Positions 9,035-20,967 of a stretch of DNA of 64,000 nucleotides are shown in pieces. The stretch's first letter is position 1. Each line of letters starts with the position of its first letter. Source of the stretch: Mycoplasmoides alvi ATCC 29626. Lineage in GTDB: Bacteria > Bacillota_I > Bacilli_A > Mycoplasmatales > Mycoplasmoidaceae. Where the stretch lies: the NCBI RefSeq assembly GCF_000701785.1, contig NZ_KL370825.1, positions 1 through 64,000 on the forward strand, in the 5' to 3' direction. The notes below the pieces were generated by a model, which saw nothing but the letters and a program-made list of their open reading frames with translations, was not told where the DNA came from and searched no databases. A program made the position numbers and the translations under genes.

Positions 9035-9646
9035 ATGAATAGCATTGAAAAAGAAACTAATAAAGAAGAAGCTGTTGCAATCGCTTCCAATCCAAGCAAA
9101 ACTAATAAAACTAATGCTGCTAAAAAAAATAATGATGAACGTAACAAACGTAAAGTTGAACGTAAGTCTAAATCTGAATATGAAGAAAGAATTGTAAAAA
9201 TTAGTCGAATTTCTAAAACAACTAAAGGGGGACGTAACATGCGTTTTAGCGCTTTAGTTGTAATAGGTAATCGCCGTGGCAAGGTTGGTTTTGGACTCGC
9301 AAAAGCACTAGAAGTTCCTAATGCTATTAAAAAAGCTTTGCGTGCAGCCGAAAAAAATGTTCATGATGTATTTATAAATAAACATGGAACTATCTTTCAT
9401 GAAGTTGTTGGTCGTTTTGGTGCTGCTAAAGTTCTATTAAAACCAGCTCCATCTGGAACAGGTATTATTGCTGGTGGACCAATTCGGGCAATTATTGAAC
9501 TTGCTGGTTATACAGATATCTATACTAAAAATCTTGGCAAAAACACTCCTGTAAATATGATTAGTGCTACTTTAAATGGAATTACTAATCAATTAACACC
9601 AAAAGAAGTTGCTCGTTTACGAGGCAAGGAATTACGGGATCTTTAG
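9035..9646 (+). CDS. rpsE: 30S ribosomal protein S5
   Basis: 203 aa from the ATG. The S5 core begins around residue 50 ([28 protein letters not shown]) and contains [19 protein letters not shown] and [21 protein letters not shown] charged extension of about 45 residues precedes the core. An in-frame TTG at 9026 has AAAAGGA at the ideal five-base spacing, while the ATG at 9035 is 14 bases away, so a start at TTG is a real possibility. rpmD, usually next, is absent and rplO follows directly. Confidence 0.97.
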   Translation: MNSIEKETNKEEAVAIASNPSKTNKTNAAKKNNDERNKRKVERKSKSEYEERIVKISRISKTTKGGRNMRFSALVVIGNRRGKVGFGLAKALEVPNAIKKALRAAEKNVHDVFINKHGTIFHEVVGRFGAAKVLLKPAPSGTGIIAGGPIRAIIELAGYTDIYTKNLGKNTPVNMISATLNGITNQLTPKEVARLRGKELRDL

Positions 9647-9671
9647 TTTACTTAAGTGGTAGGAATATAAT

Positions 9672-10163
9672 ATGGAATTGCATCAATTAAAAAGTACACC
9701 TAAATCACGTAATCATCGAACAAAAATAGTTGGTCGTGGTCACGGTTCTGGTTTAGGTAAAACTAGTGGTCGTGGCCAAAAAGGACAAAAGGCACGTAAA
9801 TCTGGGCATACAAGACCAGGTTTTGAAGGGGGGCAAACACCTTTATATAGAAGATTACCTAAATTTGGTTTTAGTACTTATAATTTTAAAACTAAATATG
9901 TAACAATTAATTTAGAAAATTTGATTGACAAAACCGAAAGTCAATATAAAAGACTTAATTTTGTTAATTGTAACTTGATTAGTAACAAATCTAAACAACC
10001 AATTAAGATAATCGGTAATGTAGATGTATCAAAACCAATTGTAGTAGAAGTTCAAAAAATTTCTGCTGGGGCTAAAAATAAGATTGAAGCAGCTGGAGGA
10101 AAGGTTGTTATTGTTGATTTATCAACTGCTTTAAAGGAATATAAAAATTCACTTGCAAAATAA
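9672..10163 (+). CDS. rplO: 50S ribosomal protein L15
   Basis: 163 aa. It starts MELHQLKSTPKSRNHRTKIVGRG, followed by the Gly/Arg-rich GSGLGKTSGRGQKGQKARKSG and FEGGQTPLYRRLPKFGF typical of L15. The C-terminal domain ends with ISAGAKNKIEAAGGKVVIVD. It follows rpsE without the L30 gene between them and is followed by secY. Confidence 0.97.
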   Translation: MELHQLKSTPKSRNHRTKIVGRGHGSGLGKTSGRGQKGQKARKSGHTRPGFEGGQTPLYRRLPKFGFSTYNFKTKYVTINLENLIDKTESQYKRLNFVNCNLISNKSKQPIKIIGNVDVSKPIVVEVQKISAGAKNKIEAAGGKVVIVDLSTALKEYKNSLAK

Positions 10164-10171
10164 GGTAAAAA

Positions 10172-11632
10172 ATGACTAATTCAATTAAGAAAAAATCATT
10201 TGGTCAAAAAATAATTATTTTACTACAAAACAAAAATTTTATGATTTCTGTTTTGGTAACTCTATTTTTGTTGTTAATTTTCCGTATTATTTCTACAATT
10301 CCTTTGCCCGGAATAACAATTAATAATACTTCATCTGGTTCTTCTTCAACAAATGATTTTTTTTCATTATTTAATTTATTGGGTGGTGGCGGATTAAGTC
10401 AATTGTCTTTGTTTGCAATTGGAGTAAGTCCATACATTACTAGTCAAATTATTATGCAGTTGTTATCAACTGATTTAATTCCACCACTTTCCCAATTAGC
10501 AAAAAGTGGTGAACTAGGTAGAAAAAGAATTGAAGTTATTACACGGATTGTGACTTTGCCTTTTGCACTTGTTCAAGCTTTTGCAATTATTGAATTATCT
10601 GGTAATGGCGGAGCCTTTACTATTTCTCAAAATGATGCTGCTCATAAAGCTTTTTACATTATTGCAATGACATCAGGAACATATATTTCAATTTTTATTG
10701 GCGATATGATTTCTAAGAAAGGCGTTGGGAACGGTGTTACTTTATTAATTCTAAGTGGTATTTTGGCACAATTACCTGCTGGTTTTGTCACAGTATTTAA
10801 TGTAATTACTGGTTTAGTAATTACTGTTAATCCTTTATTGACATCAATTATTTCATTTAGTGTTTATGTTTTAGGTTTTTTTATTTTATTGTTTGCAACA
10901 ACATTTATTAATATTTCGGTTCGTAAAATTCCAATTCAGCAAACTGGTCAAGGAATGATTGAGGATTTAAATGCTTTACCATATTTACCTATCAAAATTA
11001 ATTCAGCAGGAGTAATTCCAGTAATATTTGCATCCTCAATTATGTCTATTCCTATTACAATTGCTCAATTTACACCTCAAGGGGAAGCGCGTTGGTTTGT
11101 TGAGGATTATTTATCATTATCAACACCTGTTGGAATTACTATTTATGGTGTTCTTATTATTTTGTTTACTTTCTTTTATAGTTATATTCAAATTAGTCCA
11201 GAGCAATTATCAAAAAATTTTGAAAAAAGCCACCGCTTTATCCCTGGAGTTAGACCTGGATATGAAACAGAAAGACATATTAGTAGAGTTTTAATGAGAA
11301 CTAATTTTTTAGGCGCACCTTTTTTAGCTGTTATTGCAATTATTCCATATATTATTTCTGCTACACTAGGAATACCAAATACATTAAGTTTAGGAGGTAC
11401 TGGAATTGTAATTATGGTAGCTGCTAGTTTGGAGTTGTTTAATTCATTAAAATCTGCAGCCACAACAACTAATTATCAACAAATGCGCCAACAGCTTGCA
11501 GCTTCTGTCAATAGTTTTGTTTTAGCACAAGCAAGTGAATTAAATCCAATTAATAGTAAAAATAAAACTGAAAGCAGTTCAAATGTATCAGTTAATGATA
11601 ATGACAAGGACAATGTTAGTGACTTATGATAA
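10172..11632 (+). CDS. secY: Protein translocase subunit SecY
   Basis: 486 aa multi-pass channel of the Sec translocon. About ten hydrophobic segments are visible. Family motifs include [15 protein letters not shown]-like sequence (residues ~87-103), the plug-side [18 protein letters not shown], the cytoplasmic loop [11 protein letters not shown], and [25 protein letters not shown]. The C-terminal tail of some 30 residues is polar (Ser/Asn/Asp). The last codon is UGA-Trp, then TAA at 11630-11632; the adk start lies inside this end, a 7-bp overlap. Confidence 0.97.
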
Positions 11633-12282
11633 GTAAGAAAAAGGTTGTTTTTTTAGGTGCTCCAGGAACTGGAAAAGGTACAGTCTCACAGTTTTTACAT
11701 GATCATTATAATTTTGTACATTTATCTACTGGTGATATGTTTAGACAAATGATTAACAATAATAGTTTGCTTGGCGAAAAACTAAATGGATATCTTCAAG
11801 AGGGAAAGTATGTTCCTGATGAAATAACTAATGAAGTTGTAAAAGAAGCTTTAGGATCTATTTTGAAAGAAAAAAATGAACCTTTGTTAATTTTTGATGG
11901 ATATCCAAGAACTTTAGATCAAGCAAAATATTTAGATACATTAATAAATATTGATATTGCAATTTTGTTAGAACCTACTAATTTGGATATGATTGTTGGA
12001 AGACTTGCTAGTAGATTGGTATGTCCCAAATGTCAAAAAGTATTTGGTAGTAAAGATTTTGATGACCCAAATAGTTTAAAGTTATGTGCTTATGATAAAA
12101 CTTTGTTAGTTTCAAGAAAAGATGATGATCTTAATGTCATTAAACATCGAATTGTCGAATATCAAAAATCAATTAAAAGTGTTATTGACTTTTATAAAAA
12201 CAAAAATATTTTATTTACAATAGATGCTAACTTATTAGCAGAAGACGTTATTGAAAATGTCTTAAAACTGTTAAAGGTTTAG
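11626..12282 (+). CDS. adk: Adenylate kinase
   Basis: 218 aa, long-form enzyme converting AMP and ATP to two ADP. The P-loop GAPGTGKGT is at residues ~10-18 and the AMP-binding HLSTGDMFR is present. [11 protein letters not shown] also matches, and the LID domain carries a zinc-finger pattern CPKC followed by CAYD, the Cys3/Asp type of Gram-positive enzymes. It sits in its normal place between secY and map and overlaps secY. Confidence 0.97.
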   Translation: MISKKKVVFLGAPGTGKGTVSQFLHDHYNFVHLSTGDMFRQMINNNSLLGEKLNGYLQEGKYVPDEITNEVVKEALGSILKEKNEPLLIFDGYPRTLDQAKYLDTLINIDIAILLEPTNLDMIVGRLASRLVCPKCQKVFGSKDFDDPNSLKLCAYDKTLLVSRKDDDLNVIKHRIVEYQKSIKSVIDFYKNKNILFTIDANLLAEDVIENVLKLLKV

Positions 12283-12283
12283 T

Positions 12284-13030
12284 ATGATTTACATTAAAAA
12301 TAACGATGAAATTAACGGGATCAAAAAAGCTTGTGCTATTTTTAAAAAAGTTCGTGACATTTGTTTAAATGAAAATTTTGTAAATAAAGATTTAAAATCA
12401 ATAGATGAATTTACAAAAACAACAATTGAATCTTTTGGAGCAGAATGTGTTTTTCATGGGTACAATGGTTTCCCTGGGTATAATTGCATGTCATTAAATA
12501 ATGTGATTATCCATGGTATTGGTACCCATGATCAAAAATTTGGACCAAAAGATAAGTTAAGTTTAGATCTTGGTGTTAAATATGAGAATTATATTTGTGA
12601 TTCAGCTTTTACCATTTTTGGACCTCAAGTTGATCAAGAATATATCAAATTATCAGACGTAACATTACAATCTATTTATGAGGCTGCTAAAATAATTAAA
12701 CCAGGAACATATATAGGTGATATTTCACATACAATTCAAACCTATATTGAGAAGCATGGTTACCATATTTTAGAAAATTATGGTGGCCATGGTTGCGGTT
12801 TAAAGATTCATGAAGATCCATTAATTTTGAATTATGGACAACCTAAAGTTGGTTTTAAGTTAAAGCCAGGTGTGGTTATTTGTATTGAACCAATGGTTCT
12901 ATCCAAAAACAAAGATGTTCATTTAGGTTCAGATAATTGATCGGTTATCAGTAATATTCCTCAAATGACATGTCATTGAGAGCATATGGTTCTTGTAACC
13001 GAAAATGGTTGTGAAATTTTAACTCAATAG
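12284..13030 (+). CDS. map: Methionine aminopeptidase, type I
   Basis: 248 aa with UGA-Trp at 12938-12940 and 12977-12979. Removes the initiator Met from nascent proteins. The metal ligands are visible: Asp in LDLGVKY, Asp in CDSAFTIF, His in [12 protein letters not shown], Glu in CIEPMV, and the final Glu in VTENGCEIL. His of [11 protein letters not shown] matches the substrate pocket. It lies one base after adk, and its end carries the GGAG site used by infA. Confidence 0.97.
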
Positions 13031-13043
13031 GAGAAATATATTT

Positions 13044-13265
13044 TTGAAAGACAATATTAGTATTAAAGGTGTAGTAAAAGAAGCTTTAAAAGGTGATAAG
13101 TTTAAAGTATTATTAGAAAATGGTATGAAAGTTGAGGCGCACGTGTCGGGTAAAATTCGAATGAACAAAATCCGCATTTTACCAGGCGATACTGTAGAAG
13201 TTGAGTTTAGTCCGTATGACTTAACATGTGGCCGAATTACTTATCGCTTTAAAAATGATGAATAA
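13044..13265 (+). CDS. infA: Translation initiation factor IF-1
   Basis: 73 aa OB-fold protein with [28 protein letters not shown] and [25 protein letters not shown]. The only in-frame start that matches the family is TTG at 13044, preceded by TAGGAGA. IF-1 binds the ribosomal A site during initiation. The usual position between map and rpmJ supports the call. Confidence 0.95.
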   Translation: MKDNISIKGVVKEALKGDKFKVLLENGMKVEAHVSGKIRMNKIRILPGDTVEVEFSPYDLTCGRITYRFKNDE

Positions 13266-13328
13266 TTATAGTTTAAAGTTGTTTTACTAATTTTCTTTAA
13301 ATTGATAGGAAAGGGAACTAATTAAATT

Positions 13329-13442
13329 ATGAAAGTTAGATCATCAGTAAAACCAATTTGTAAAGATTGCAAAATTATTAAGCGTCATGGACGCATTCGT
13401 GTAATTTGCAAAATTCCTAAACACAAACAACGTCAAGGTTAA
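13329..13442 (+). CDS. rpmJ: 50S ribosomal protein L36
   Basis: 37 aa, the standard length and too short for most gene finders. [15 protein letters not shown], then [13 protein letters not shown], shows the C-C-C-H zinc ligands of the C+ type. An AGGAAAGGGA ribosome site lies upstream. Its place between infA and rpsM is standard. Confidence 0.97.
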   Translation: MKVRSSVKPICKDCKIIKRHGRIRVICKIPKHKQRQG

Positions 13443-13466
13443 TAATTGAGAAAGGATTAAATATTT

Positions 13467-13841
13467 ATGGCTCGAATTTTAGGTGTAGATATTCCTAACA
13501 ATAAGCGAATTGAAGTGGCATTAACATATGTTTATGGTATAGGTTTATCTCGTTCTCAGGAAATTTTAAAAAAATCTAACATTAATAAAAATAAACGAGT
13601 TAAAGATTTAAGTGATGAAGAATTAGCTACAATTCGTAATATTGCTAGTGAATATACTTTAGAGGGTGATTTGCGACGTGATGTTGCATTTAACATTAAA
13701 CGTTTAATGGAAATTGGTTCATGAAGAGGTTTGCGTCATCGTCGTAATTTGCCAGTACGCGGGCAAAGAACTAAATCAAATGCAAGAACTCGTAAAGGTC
13801 CACGCAAGACTGTTGCGAATAAGAAAATTGAGTCCAAGTAA
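13467..13841 (+). CDS. rpsM: 30S ribosomal protein S13
   Basis: 124 aa with UGA-Trp at 13722-13724. Motifs: [26 protein letters not shown] at the start, the [24 protein letters not shown] block, and a basic tail [21 protein letters not shown]13 contacts the P-site tRNA and the 50S subunit from the head. An AGAAAGGA site precedes the ATG. Confidence 0.97.
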
Positions 13842-13856
13842 TAGGAGTAATGATAA

Positions 13857-14222
13857 ATGGCAAAAAAGAAACGATTATCTTTCACAAATGGTGTTGCGCA
13901 TATTCATGCTTCTTCTAATAATACAATTATTTCAATTGCTGATGAAAAGGGTAATGTCATCACTTGAGCATCAAGCGGAACAATTGGTTTAAAAGGAACT
14001 AAAAAGAAAACACCTTATTCTGCAGGTGTTGCTGCAGAAGCAGCTGCTAAGGATGCTGTAGAAATGGGATTAACATCAATTAAAGTTCGTGTTAATGGTG
14101 TTGGCCGTGGGAAAGAAGTAGCAATTAGAAGTTTGCAAACTGCTGGTTTAATGATTACTGAAATTAATGATGTTACACCTATTCCCCATAATGGTTGTCG
14201 CCCGCCAAAAAAACCACGATAG
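13857..14222 (+). CDS. rpsK: 30S ribosomal protein S11
   Basis: 121 aa with UGA-Trp in [14 protein letters not shown]. The protein has [16 protein letters not shown], the [14 protein letters not shown] helix, the loop [18 protein letters not shown], and ends in [15 protein letters not shown]. It sits on the 30S platform near the E-site. AATAGGAG lies upstream. Confidence 0.97.
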
Positions 14223-14240
14223 CACAGGAGATTATTGTAA

Positions 14241-15218
14241 ATGGAACACTTTTTAAAATATGAAATTAATGTTGTAAAAGAAGATGATACAAAAAATTAT
14301 GGTCGTTATAGTATTCAACCACTGCAAAGTGGATTTGGAATAACTATTGGAAATGCTTTAAGAAGAATTATGCTTTCCAATATTCCTGGCGCTAGTGTGT
14401 TTGCTGTTAAGGTTAATGATGTAACTCGTGAATTTCAAGCTGTGCCTAATGTTGTAGAGGATATGACTCAAATTATTTTGAATTTAAAAAATTTAATTGT
14501 GTCAATTAATGAAAATATCATTAGTGACGATAAATTATCAGAAACAACATTAGAAAAATGACCAGTTTTAAAAATTAATTTAAATCGTACAGGAGCAGTA
14601 ACAGGGGCTGATATTGAATGTCCGGCTGGTTTTGAAGTTATTAACAAAAACTTACATATTTGTACTTTAACATCTGACAAGAAATTTAATATGGACATTT
14701 ATGTAACTCGGGGACGAGGATTTAAAACTTTTAATGAAAACCGAGACCTTATTAATACAATATCTGTCATTCCAATTGATTCCAATTTTTCGCCCATTGT
14801 AAAAGTCAGTTATTCAGTAGAAGAGGTTAAGTTATCTAAACAATCAACAAATGATCGTTTGATTTTAGAAGTGGGTACTAATGGTACAATTAGCGCAGGT
14901 GATGCAATTGCTTTAGCAGCTAAAATTTTAGTAGCTCATTTAAATCCATTAATTGATATTAATCAATCTTTACATGAGTTACAAGTAATGAGAGAAAAGA
15001 ATGAAGAAATTCGCAGTCAAACATTATCAATTCCAATTGAAAATTTAGATTTAACAGTTCGTTCATATAATTGTTTAAAACGCCATGGAATTCAAACCAT
15101 ACAAGAATTAACAGAAAAACCAAGAACTGAAATTGAAAAGATTCGTAATTTAGGTAAAAAATCATTGCGAGAAATTAACAAAAAACTATTGGAATATGGT
15201 CTTAAATTAAAAGGATAA
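14241..15218 (+). CDS. rpoA: RNA polymerase alpha subunit
   Basis: 325 aa with UGA-Trp at 14559-14561. The N-terminal dimerisation domain contains FGITIGNALRRIMLSNIPGASVF and the later ATNGT-type ISAGDAIALAAKILVAHL. The C-terminal domain (residues ~260-325) has the helix-hairpin-helix sequence NLDLTVRSYNCLKRHGIQTIQEL and IRNLGKKSLREI, which binds UP elements and activators. CACAGGAG precedes the start. Confidence 0.98.
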
Positions 15219-15225
15219 AAATTCA

Positions 15226-15681
15226 ATGTCATACATAAATAAACCAGGAAAAACAACAGCTAGTCGATTAATGATTATTCGTCAGCAAGTTACTGACATG
15301 ATTGCTTATCATGAAATTAAAACAACTTTAACAAAAGCTAAAGAAACTCAAAAGCATATTGAAAAATTGATTACATTGTCAAAAAAAGATACGATTGCTA
15401 ATCGTCGTTTAGCAACTAAATTATTACTAGATAATCAAAAAATATGTGCCAAAGATGCAATTAAATATTTATTTGAAACAATTGGGCCAGTATTTAAAAA
15501 TCGCGCTGGTGGATATACAAGGGTTTTAAAATTAGGTAAAAGACAGGGTGATGCTACTGAAATAGCTATTTTGCAATTTGTAGATAAAATACCAGCATTT
15601 AAAAAGAAAACTAAAGTTGCTTCTAAAAAAGATTCACCTGCATTGAAAGTTGAAACCAAACCTATTGTTTCTAATGTTTAA
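15226..15681 (+). CDS. rplQ: 50S ribosomal protein L17
   Basis: 151 aa; the core 1-120 has the L17 features MIIRQQVTDMIAYHEIKTTLTKAKE, NRRLATKLL and AGGYTRVLKLGKRQGDATEIAILQFV. The last 30 residues are a Lys/Ser/Val-rich tail absent from most homologues. It is the last gene of the superoperon, seven bases after rpoA. A weak hairpin (TTTAAT-C-ATTAAA around 15691) follows and may act in termination. Confidence 0.96.
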   Translation: MSYINKPGKTTASRLMIIRQQVTDMIAYHEIKTTLTKAKETQKHIEKLITLSKKDTIANRRLATKLLLDNQKICAKDAIKYLFETIGPVFKNRAGGYTRVLKLGKRQGDATEIAILQFVDKIPAFKKKTKVASKKDSPALKVETKPIVSNV

Positions 15682-15798
15682 TTTTTAAGTATTTAATCAT
15701 TAAAGTACATAAAAATAAAACACATTTTATTTGATAGATTTTAAATTTAAATAGTTTGCAAAAATACTTTTCAAGTCTAAATAATTTATTTAATATAG

Positions 15799-15804
15799 TA
15801 TACT
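15799..15804 (+). promoter_or_regulatory. Possible -10 element upstream of the opp operon
   Basis: TATACT at 15799-15804 lies in the 242-bp gap between rplQ and oppA, about 115 bp before the oppA start. No good -35 is seen. The assignment is weak, but the gap and the change of function make a separate promoter likely. Confidence 0.3.
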
Positions 15805-15923
15805 AAAATACTAAAAGTCTTATTATATTGTTCTATGGTATGCAAATGTGTTTGCTTACAAAGTATTTTGTTGATATTTCATATAGATCATTGTAAATAA
15901 ATTTGAATTGGGTAGTGTTATAT

Positions 15924-18554
15924 ATGAATCATAAAAAAAAATTAATAACGATGGTTTCTTCACTTATTGGCATTGGGGTAGTTTCTGCAACGCTTACAGT
16001 GTCAGTTACTTCATGTTCTTCTACATCTAATCAAGACACTTTTGTTTATTCTAATGCTGCTCAATTTTTGGATTCTCAAAATGGTCCATTAAATGCCCCT
16101 TTTTCTAATATGCCAATTGATTCATATGCTGCAAGTACAATTATTACTTTATTAACATATGAGACAACTGGTCAATTTCATTTTAAACCTGATGGAACTC
16201 ATGATCAAGTTACTGAAGATAATCTTAAATTTGAAGCTGCTTTAAAAGTTGATGCTTATAAAGAAGTTTCAAACAATGGTCAAGTGGTTGAAGAATTGGT
16301 GGGAACGTTAAACCGTGGTGATATTTTAACTAATGCTAATCCTACATATAAAGAAGTTGTAGCTAATGCAACTAAATATGTCTTTACAATTGATACTAAA
16401 ATACCATGAATTGATTCTAATGGTATAGTTAGAGATTATTTATCAAGTAAAGATTTTGAACGTGGACTAGAATCATATATTTTAGGTGGCAAACTTGGTT
16501 ATCAACGTAATGATTATTTTGTTAATCTAATTGGTTTAGATGTTAATCGAACAGTAGGTTATGATAATGCACCAACAATTGATGATCCTAATTATGACAT
16601 TGATAATTACCGAAGCATAGATGATAATAAATTTACAGTTTATTTAAATAAACCCTACATATATATATTATCAGTTTTATGCAAAAGTTATTTTAGTCCA
16701 TTACCACATAATAATGAGTACGTAAAAAATATTAGGTTGACTAATTCAAAAACTCCAATTGCTTGAACTGGTACTCCTGGCAATGTAGTTATGGATCAAA
16801 CTAATACGAACTTTAATCAATTATATGGTTCTGGTCCTGTAGGTGTTTTTTTAGATCATACATGATTTGCTGGTCCATATTATTTTAATGCATTTACTAA
16901 TAGTCAAATTCTTGGCATTTTAAATGAAAAATATATTGAAAGAATGAAAGATTCATTGGATCCAAACAATGGAAATAAAATTAAACGTTATGTTTTAAAT
17001 TATGGTTCAGGTAATGCTGAAGTGTTTTACAATCGTTTTATTGCAAATCAAGAATCATGAGTAAATGTAGTTCCAGAGAGCAAAAGAACTGATGCTATTT
17101 TAAACCATTCATCAGAAGTATATCAAACAGGAATTTCTAGAATTGTGCAATCTAATTATATTGTTTATACACCTAAACCATATGTAATTAGTAGTTCTGA
17201 TACAATTACTAATAATGCAAATGTTAGCGAAGGCGCAGCTAAAATTATTTACAATTTTAGTTCTAAAGAAGGTCGAATTTTTAAAGCTGGAATTTCAGGT
17301 TTAATTAATCATTTTGCTTTATCCAAGTTAAATTTATCTTCTGGTGATTTTCAGTTATCAGCTTTACCATATGGTGTTTTTCCTTTTAATGATGTATCAA
17401 TTATTAGCAAGTTAAATAATTCCAAAGAATATTATTCAGCGATTAGTAAGAATGAAATTATAGGTGGACTACCCAGATCTTATAATGATTATGTAGATCA
17501 TGTAGATGATAATTCAATTGATGAGAATTTTTTATTTGAAGGACCATTAGCAGAATTTGAAATTCCGTATTATGAATTTCAAAACAATAATTATGTTAAA
17601 ACTAATTTAGTTATTAATAAAACTAATTTTATTAATTCATTAAAAGCTGCCGGAGCAACTTTAGAAAATCCATTAATTTTTCAATACAAATATGGAGAAG
17701 CTTCAATTTCTAGTGAGTATCAAAATTATTTGAATAGTTTAAAACGAGCTATTGAAGCTTTAGGTGGTGGGTATATTACTTTTAATTTAATTCCACGTGC
17801 TGGAACAACACCATCATCTAGTGATTGATTTAATAAGCAATCAAGTTCAATGGGTTATAGTTCATGATCCCCAGATTATGATGGAGTTGGTTCGTGATTG
17901 GAAGGAAATTCAATTTTAACATCTGATGGAGCCCCAAGCACTAATACATACTCTTCATTTCCCATGGTATTAAAAACTATTATAGTTGCATTAAAAGATT
18001 TGAACGTGACATATAAATCTGATCAAAATAAATTTGAATATGTAGAACCAGATAATACAAAAAATTCTATTTTTCAAAATGACCCTTGAGCAAATTCAAA
18101 AATTTGAACCGATTTTAATTATTCTAAAAAGGCTGTTGAATTTGTAAATTATATGTTAGCTGCAAATGTTTTCGATGGTGATGCTATCAATAGTATGTTG
18201 AACAGTCCTGAACAAATGATAGAGTTAGAACAAAGAACTGTTGATAATAAATATGTAGCACCAACCAAAGTTGATCAATTGGTTCCATGGGCAAAAGTAT
18301 TTAAGAAAAAAAATAATTCTTCAACATTAACAAATGCTGATTTATATGGTAATGAAATGGGCATTTTTGCTGGATTATCTGATGAAAATGCACTTTGATT
18401 AACATCAACATCGGATCGTTCATTTAATTTTATTCCTAGAAGTGAAAATGGATTAAATGAAGCGATAATAAACTTATTAAAAAAAGATACTTTCAAAGTT
18501 AGAATTAGCGGTGTCGCTCCATTAAATTTACGTGATTTTCAATATTTAAAATAA
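15924..18554 (+). CDS. oppA: Oligopeptide ABC transporter substrate-binding lipoprotein (OppA-like)
   Basis: 876 aa, many UGA-Trp codons. The N-terminus is a lipoprotein signal: a Lys-rich start, a hydrophobic stretch, and lipobox VTSC at residues ~29-32, with Ser residues after the Cys. The rest is a large extracellular protein of SBP family 5 size class as found in mycoplasmas; I infer the family mainly from position at the head of oppBCDF. An in-frame TTG at 15903 gives a longer form, but the ATG at 15924 fits the signal peptide. Function: captures peptides at the outer face of the membrane and hands them to OppB/OppC. Confidence 0.85.
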
Positions 18555-18592
18555 AATAAATATAGTACATATGTCAAAGAAAGGGGTAATAA

Positions 18593-19810
18593 ATGATGTT
18601 AAGTTATATTTTGAGACGTATTTTATTTGCCTTGCTTGCTTTGTTCATTTTATTGACAATAATCTTTTTTTTAATGTCATTGTTGCCAATTTCTCCATTG
18701 CAAAAGAATCCACATGAAACCCAAGAAGAATACCAAAAAGCACTTGAAGCAGCTGGACTTACTAAACCAATTTTTCAACGTTATTTAGATTATTGGAGTA
18801 ATTTATTTAGTGGTAATTTAGGTCCAATTTATGGAAAATCTTCTACTTCCATTCAACAAGAAGTATTTCCTAAATTGCCAAATACAATGTATATTGCAAT
18901 ATTGGCTTATGTTCTAGCTATTTTGTTTGGTTTTACATTTGGTTTTATTGCCGCCACTTATCGTGGTAAATGACAAGATACATTGGTAAATGTTTTATCA
19001 GTAGTATTTATATCAGTGCCATCTTTTGTTATAGGAGTTGTTTTGTTGAAAATTGCTGGTGTTCTTGGATTGCCATTGAGGTTTTCTAATTTTGGTGATG
19101 TAGATTGAAATTTTAGCACTTTTATTCAGTCATCAATTATGCCAGTATTATCTTTAACATTTGGGTTAGCATCCACTCTTACATACTATGTTAGAAATGA
19201 AGTAATTGATGTTTTGAATCAAGATTATATTAAAACAGCTAAATCTAAAGGTTTAGGGACCTTTGAAATTCTTTTTAAACATGTTTTTCGTAATGCATTA
19301 ATACCAGTTTTGTCCATTTTAGGTCCAAGTTTATTGATAACTATTAGTGGTTCAATTGTTTTAGAACAAATGTTTGGTGTATCAGGCATTGCTAGAGTTT
19401 TAGTTAATGCAATTCAAACTAATCAAGTAAATATTGTTATGTTCCAAGCTCTTTTCTTATCAAGCTTGTATTTTTCTATTTCAATTTTATTGGATTTGAT
19501 ATACACAATAGTTGACCCAAGAATTAAATTATCACAGCAAAATAGTACTTCATTATTTAATATTTTTATTTCATTAGAAACTCGTATTAGATGGCATCAA
19601 AAATTAAAAAAACTTGATAACAATGCTTATCAAGTAATTGTTAGTGGTTCAAATTTTCATAATTACTTAATTAAAAATAATTTGATTAATTACAAAAAGA
19701 AACAGGTTATTATTGAAGAAGTTTGTTATGAAAAATTTGAATTAAATAAAAATGCTAATTATCTATTAATTAACAAAAATATTTTGCGGATTAGAAAGGA
19801 GGTTGTTTAG
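18593..19810 (+). CDS. oppB: Oligopeptide ABC transporter permease OppB
   Basis: 405 aa, against about 306 in typical OppB. It starts with the family MLSYILRRILFALL segment, and several membrane helices follow. The EAA-type coupling loop around DYIKTAKSKGLGTFEILFKHVFRNALIP is intact, and GIARVLVNAI and the final helix end in VDPRIKLS. Beyond that point is an extra cytoplasmic, Lys/Asn-rich tail of about 85 residues. AAAGGGG precedes two adjacent ATGs (18593 and 18596). Confidence 0.94.
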
Positions 19811-19812
19811 TG

Positions 19813-20964
19813 ATGACAAATGAAAAAATAGATAAATCTTTATCCCAGTTGGATGTAAAAATAACTAAGGATAGTTTCAAACCAGTTGATATTTATAGTT
19901 TAAACCGTGTTGATCAAATGGTTGGTAGACCAAGTAAATATTTTATTGAAATTTTAAAGCGATTTTTTAAAAATAAATGAGCAACTGGTTTATTAGTAAT
20001 TTTATTAATAATTTTTTTTACAGCAATTATTGCACCATTAGTATCTCAATATAGTGCTTATTCGCCAATTAGCAATGCTGGTTCATTTGGTATTAATTTA
20101 CCTCCTAGATTAACTTTAATGGATTCTCCAATTGCCATTGTTGCAGGCAAGCAAAATATGATTGATCTCTATCAAAATTTTGGAATGCTGGATCATTATG
20201 AACCAGTTCCTGGATTAGAGGGTTGATTTAAAATTTATTATCGTCCTTATAATTATCCAAGTTTAGTAGATAAATTATCTATCCTTGGCACAGATGGTTC
20301 TGGAATTGATATTTGAACTAAATTATGAATTTCTGTTGGTATTTCTTTAAGTATTGCTTTGATAATAGCAATTTCTGCTACATTAATTGGTGTTGTTTAT
20401 GGTTCCATTGCGGGCAGTTTTGCTGGCCGTACTATTGATATTGTTATGATGAGAATTGTTGATATTATTAGTGGAGTTCCTACTTTAGTTTGATTAATTA
20501 TTTTAGGTGCTGTTATTACAGGTTCTAGTTCAGGGACAATTTCCAATCTTTCCATTATTCCTGCATTAATTTTTATCTCTTGAATGTCTCCAGCAAATGC
20601 CACAAGAACTTATATTTTAAAAAATAAAGATGCTGAATATGTTCAAGCTACAAGAAGTTTAGGCGGAAGTCAAGCAAGAATAATATTTTTACATATGATT
20701 CCTATTATTATGGGAAGACTAGCTGTTATTTTTGTTAATTTAATTCCATTAGCAATTTTTTATGAAGCTTCATTGGTATTTATTGGTTTAAAATCTACAA
20801 CAGAATTGGGACTAGGTATTATGTTAAATGATGCATGGCAAGTGACTAATACAGCTTTAATTGTTGCTCCAATTGTTACTTTTGCTTCAATTACAATATC
20901 AGCTCAAATTATTGCTAATGCCTTGAATGATGCAATTGATCCAAGAATTGTAGGAAGAAATTAG
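19813..20964 (+). CDS. oppC: Oligopeptide ABC transporter permease OppC
   Basis: 383 aa with UGA-Trp. A cytoplasmic N-terminal segment of about 55 residues is followed by a first helix (TGLLVILLIIFFTAIIAPLV). A long extracellular loop and the remaining helices come next. The coupling loop DAEYVQATRSLGGSQARIIFLHMIPIIMG is clear, as is NDAIDPRIVGRN at the end. AAAGGAGG at the end of oppB serves as ribosome site. It forms the channel with OppB. Confidence 0.95.
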
Positions 20965-20967
20965 ATT

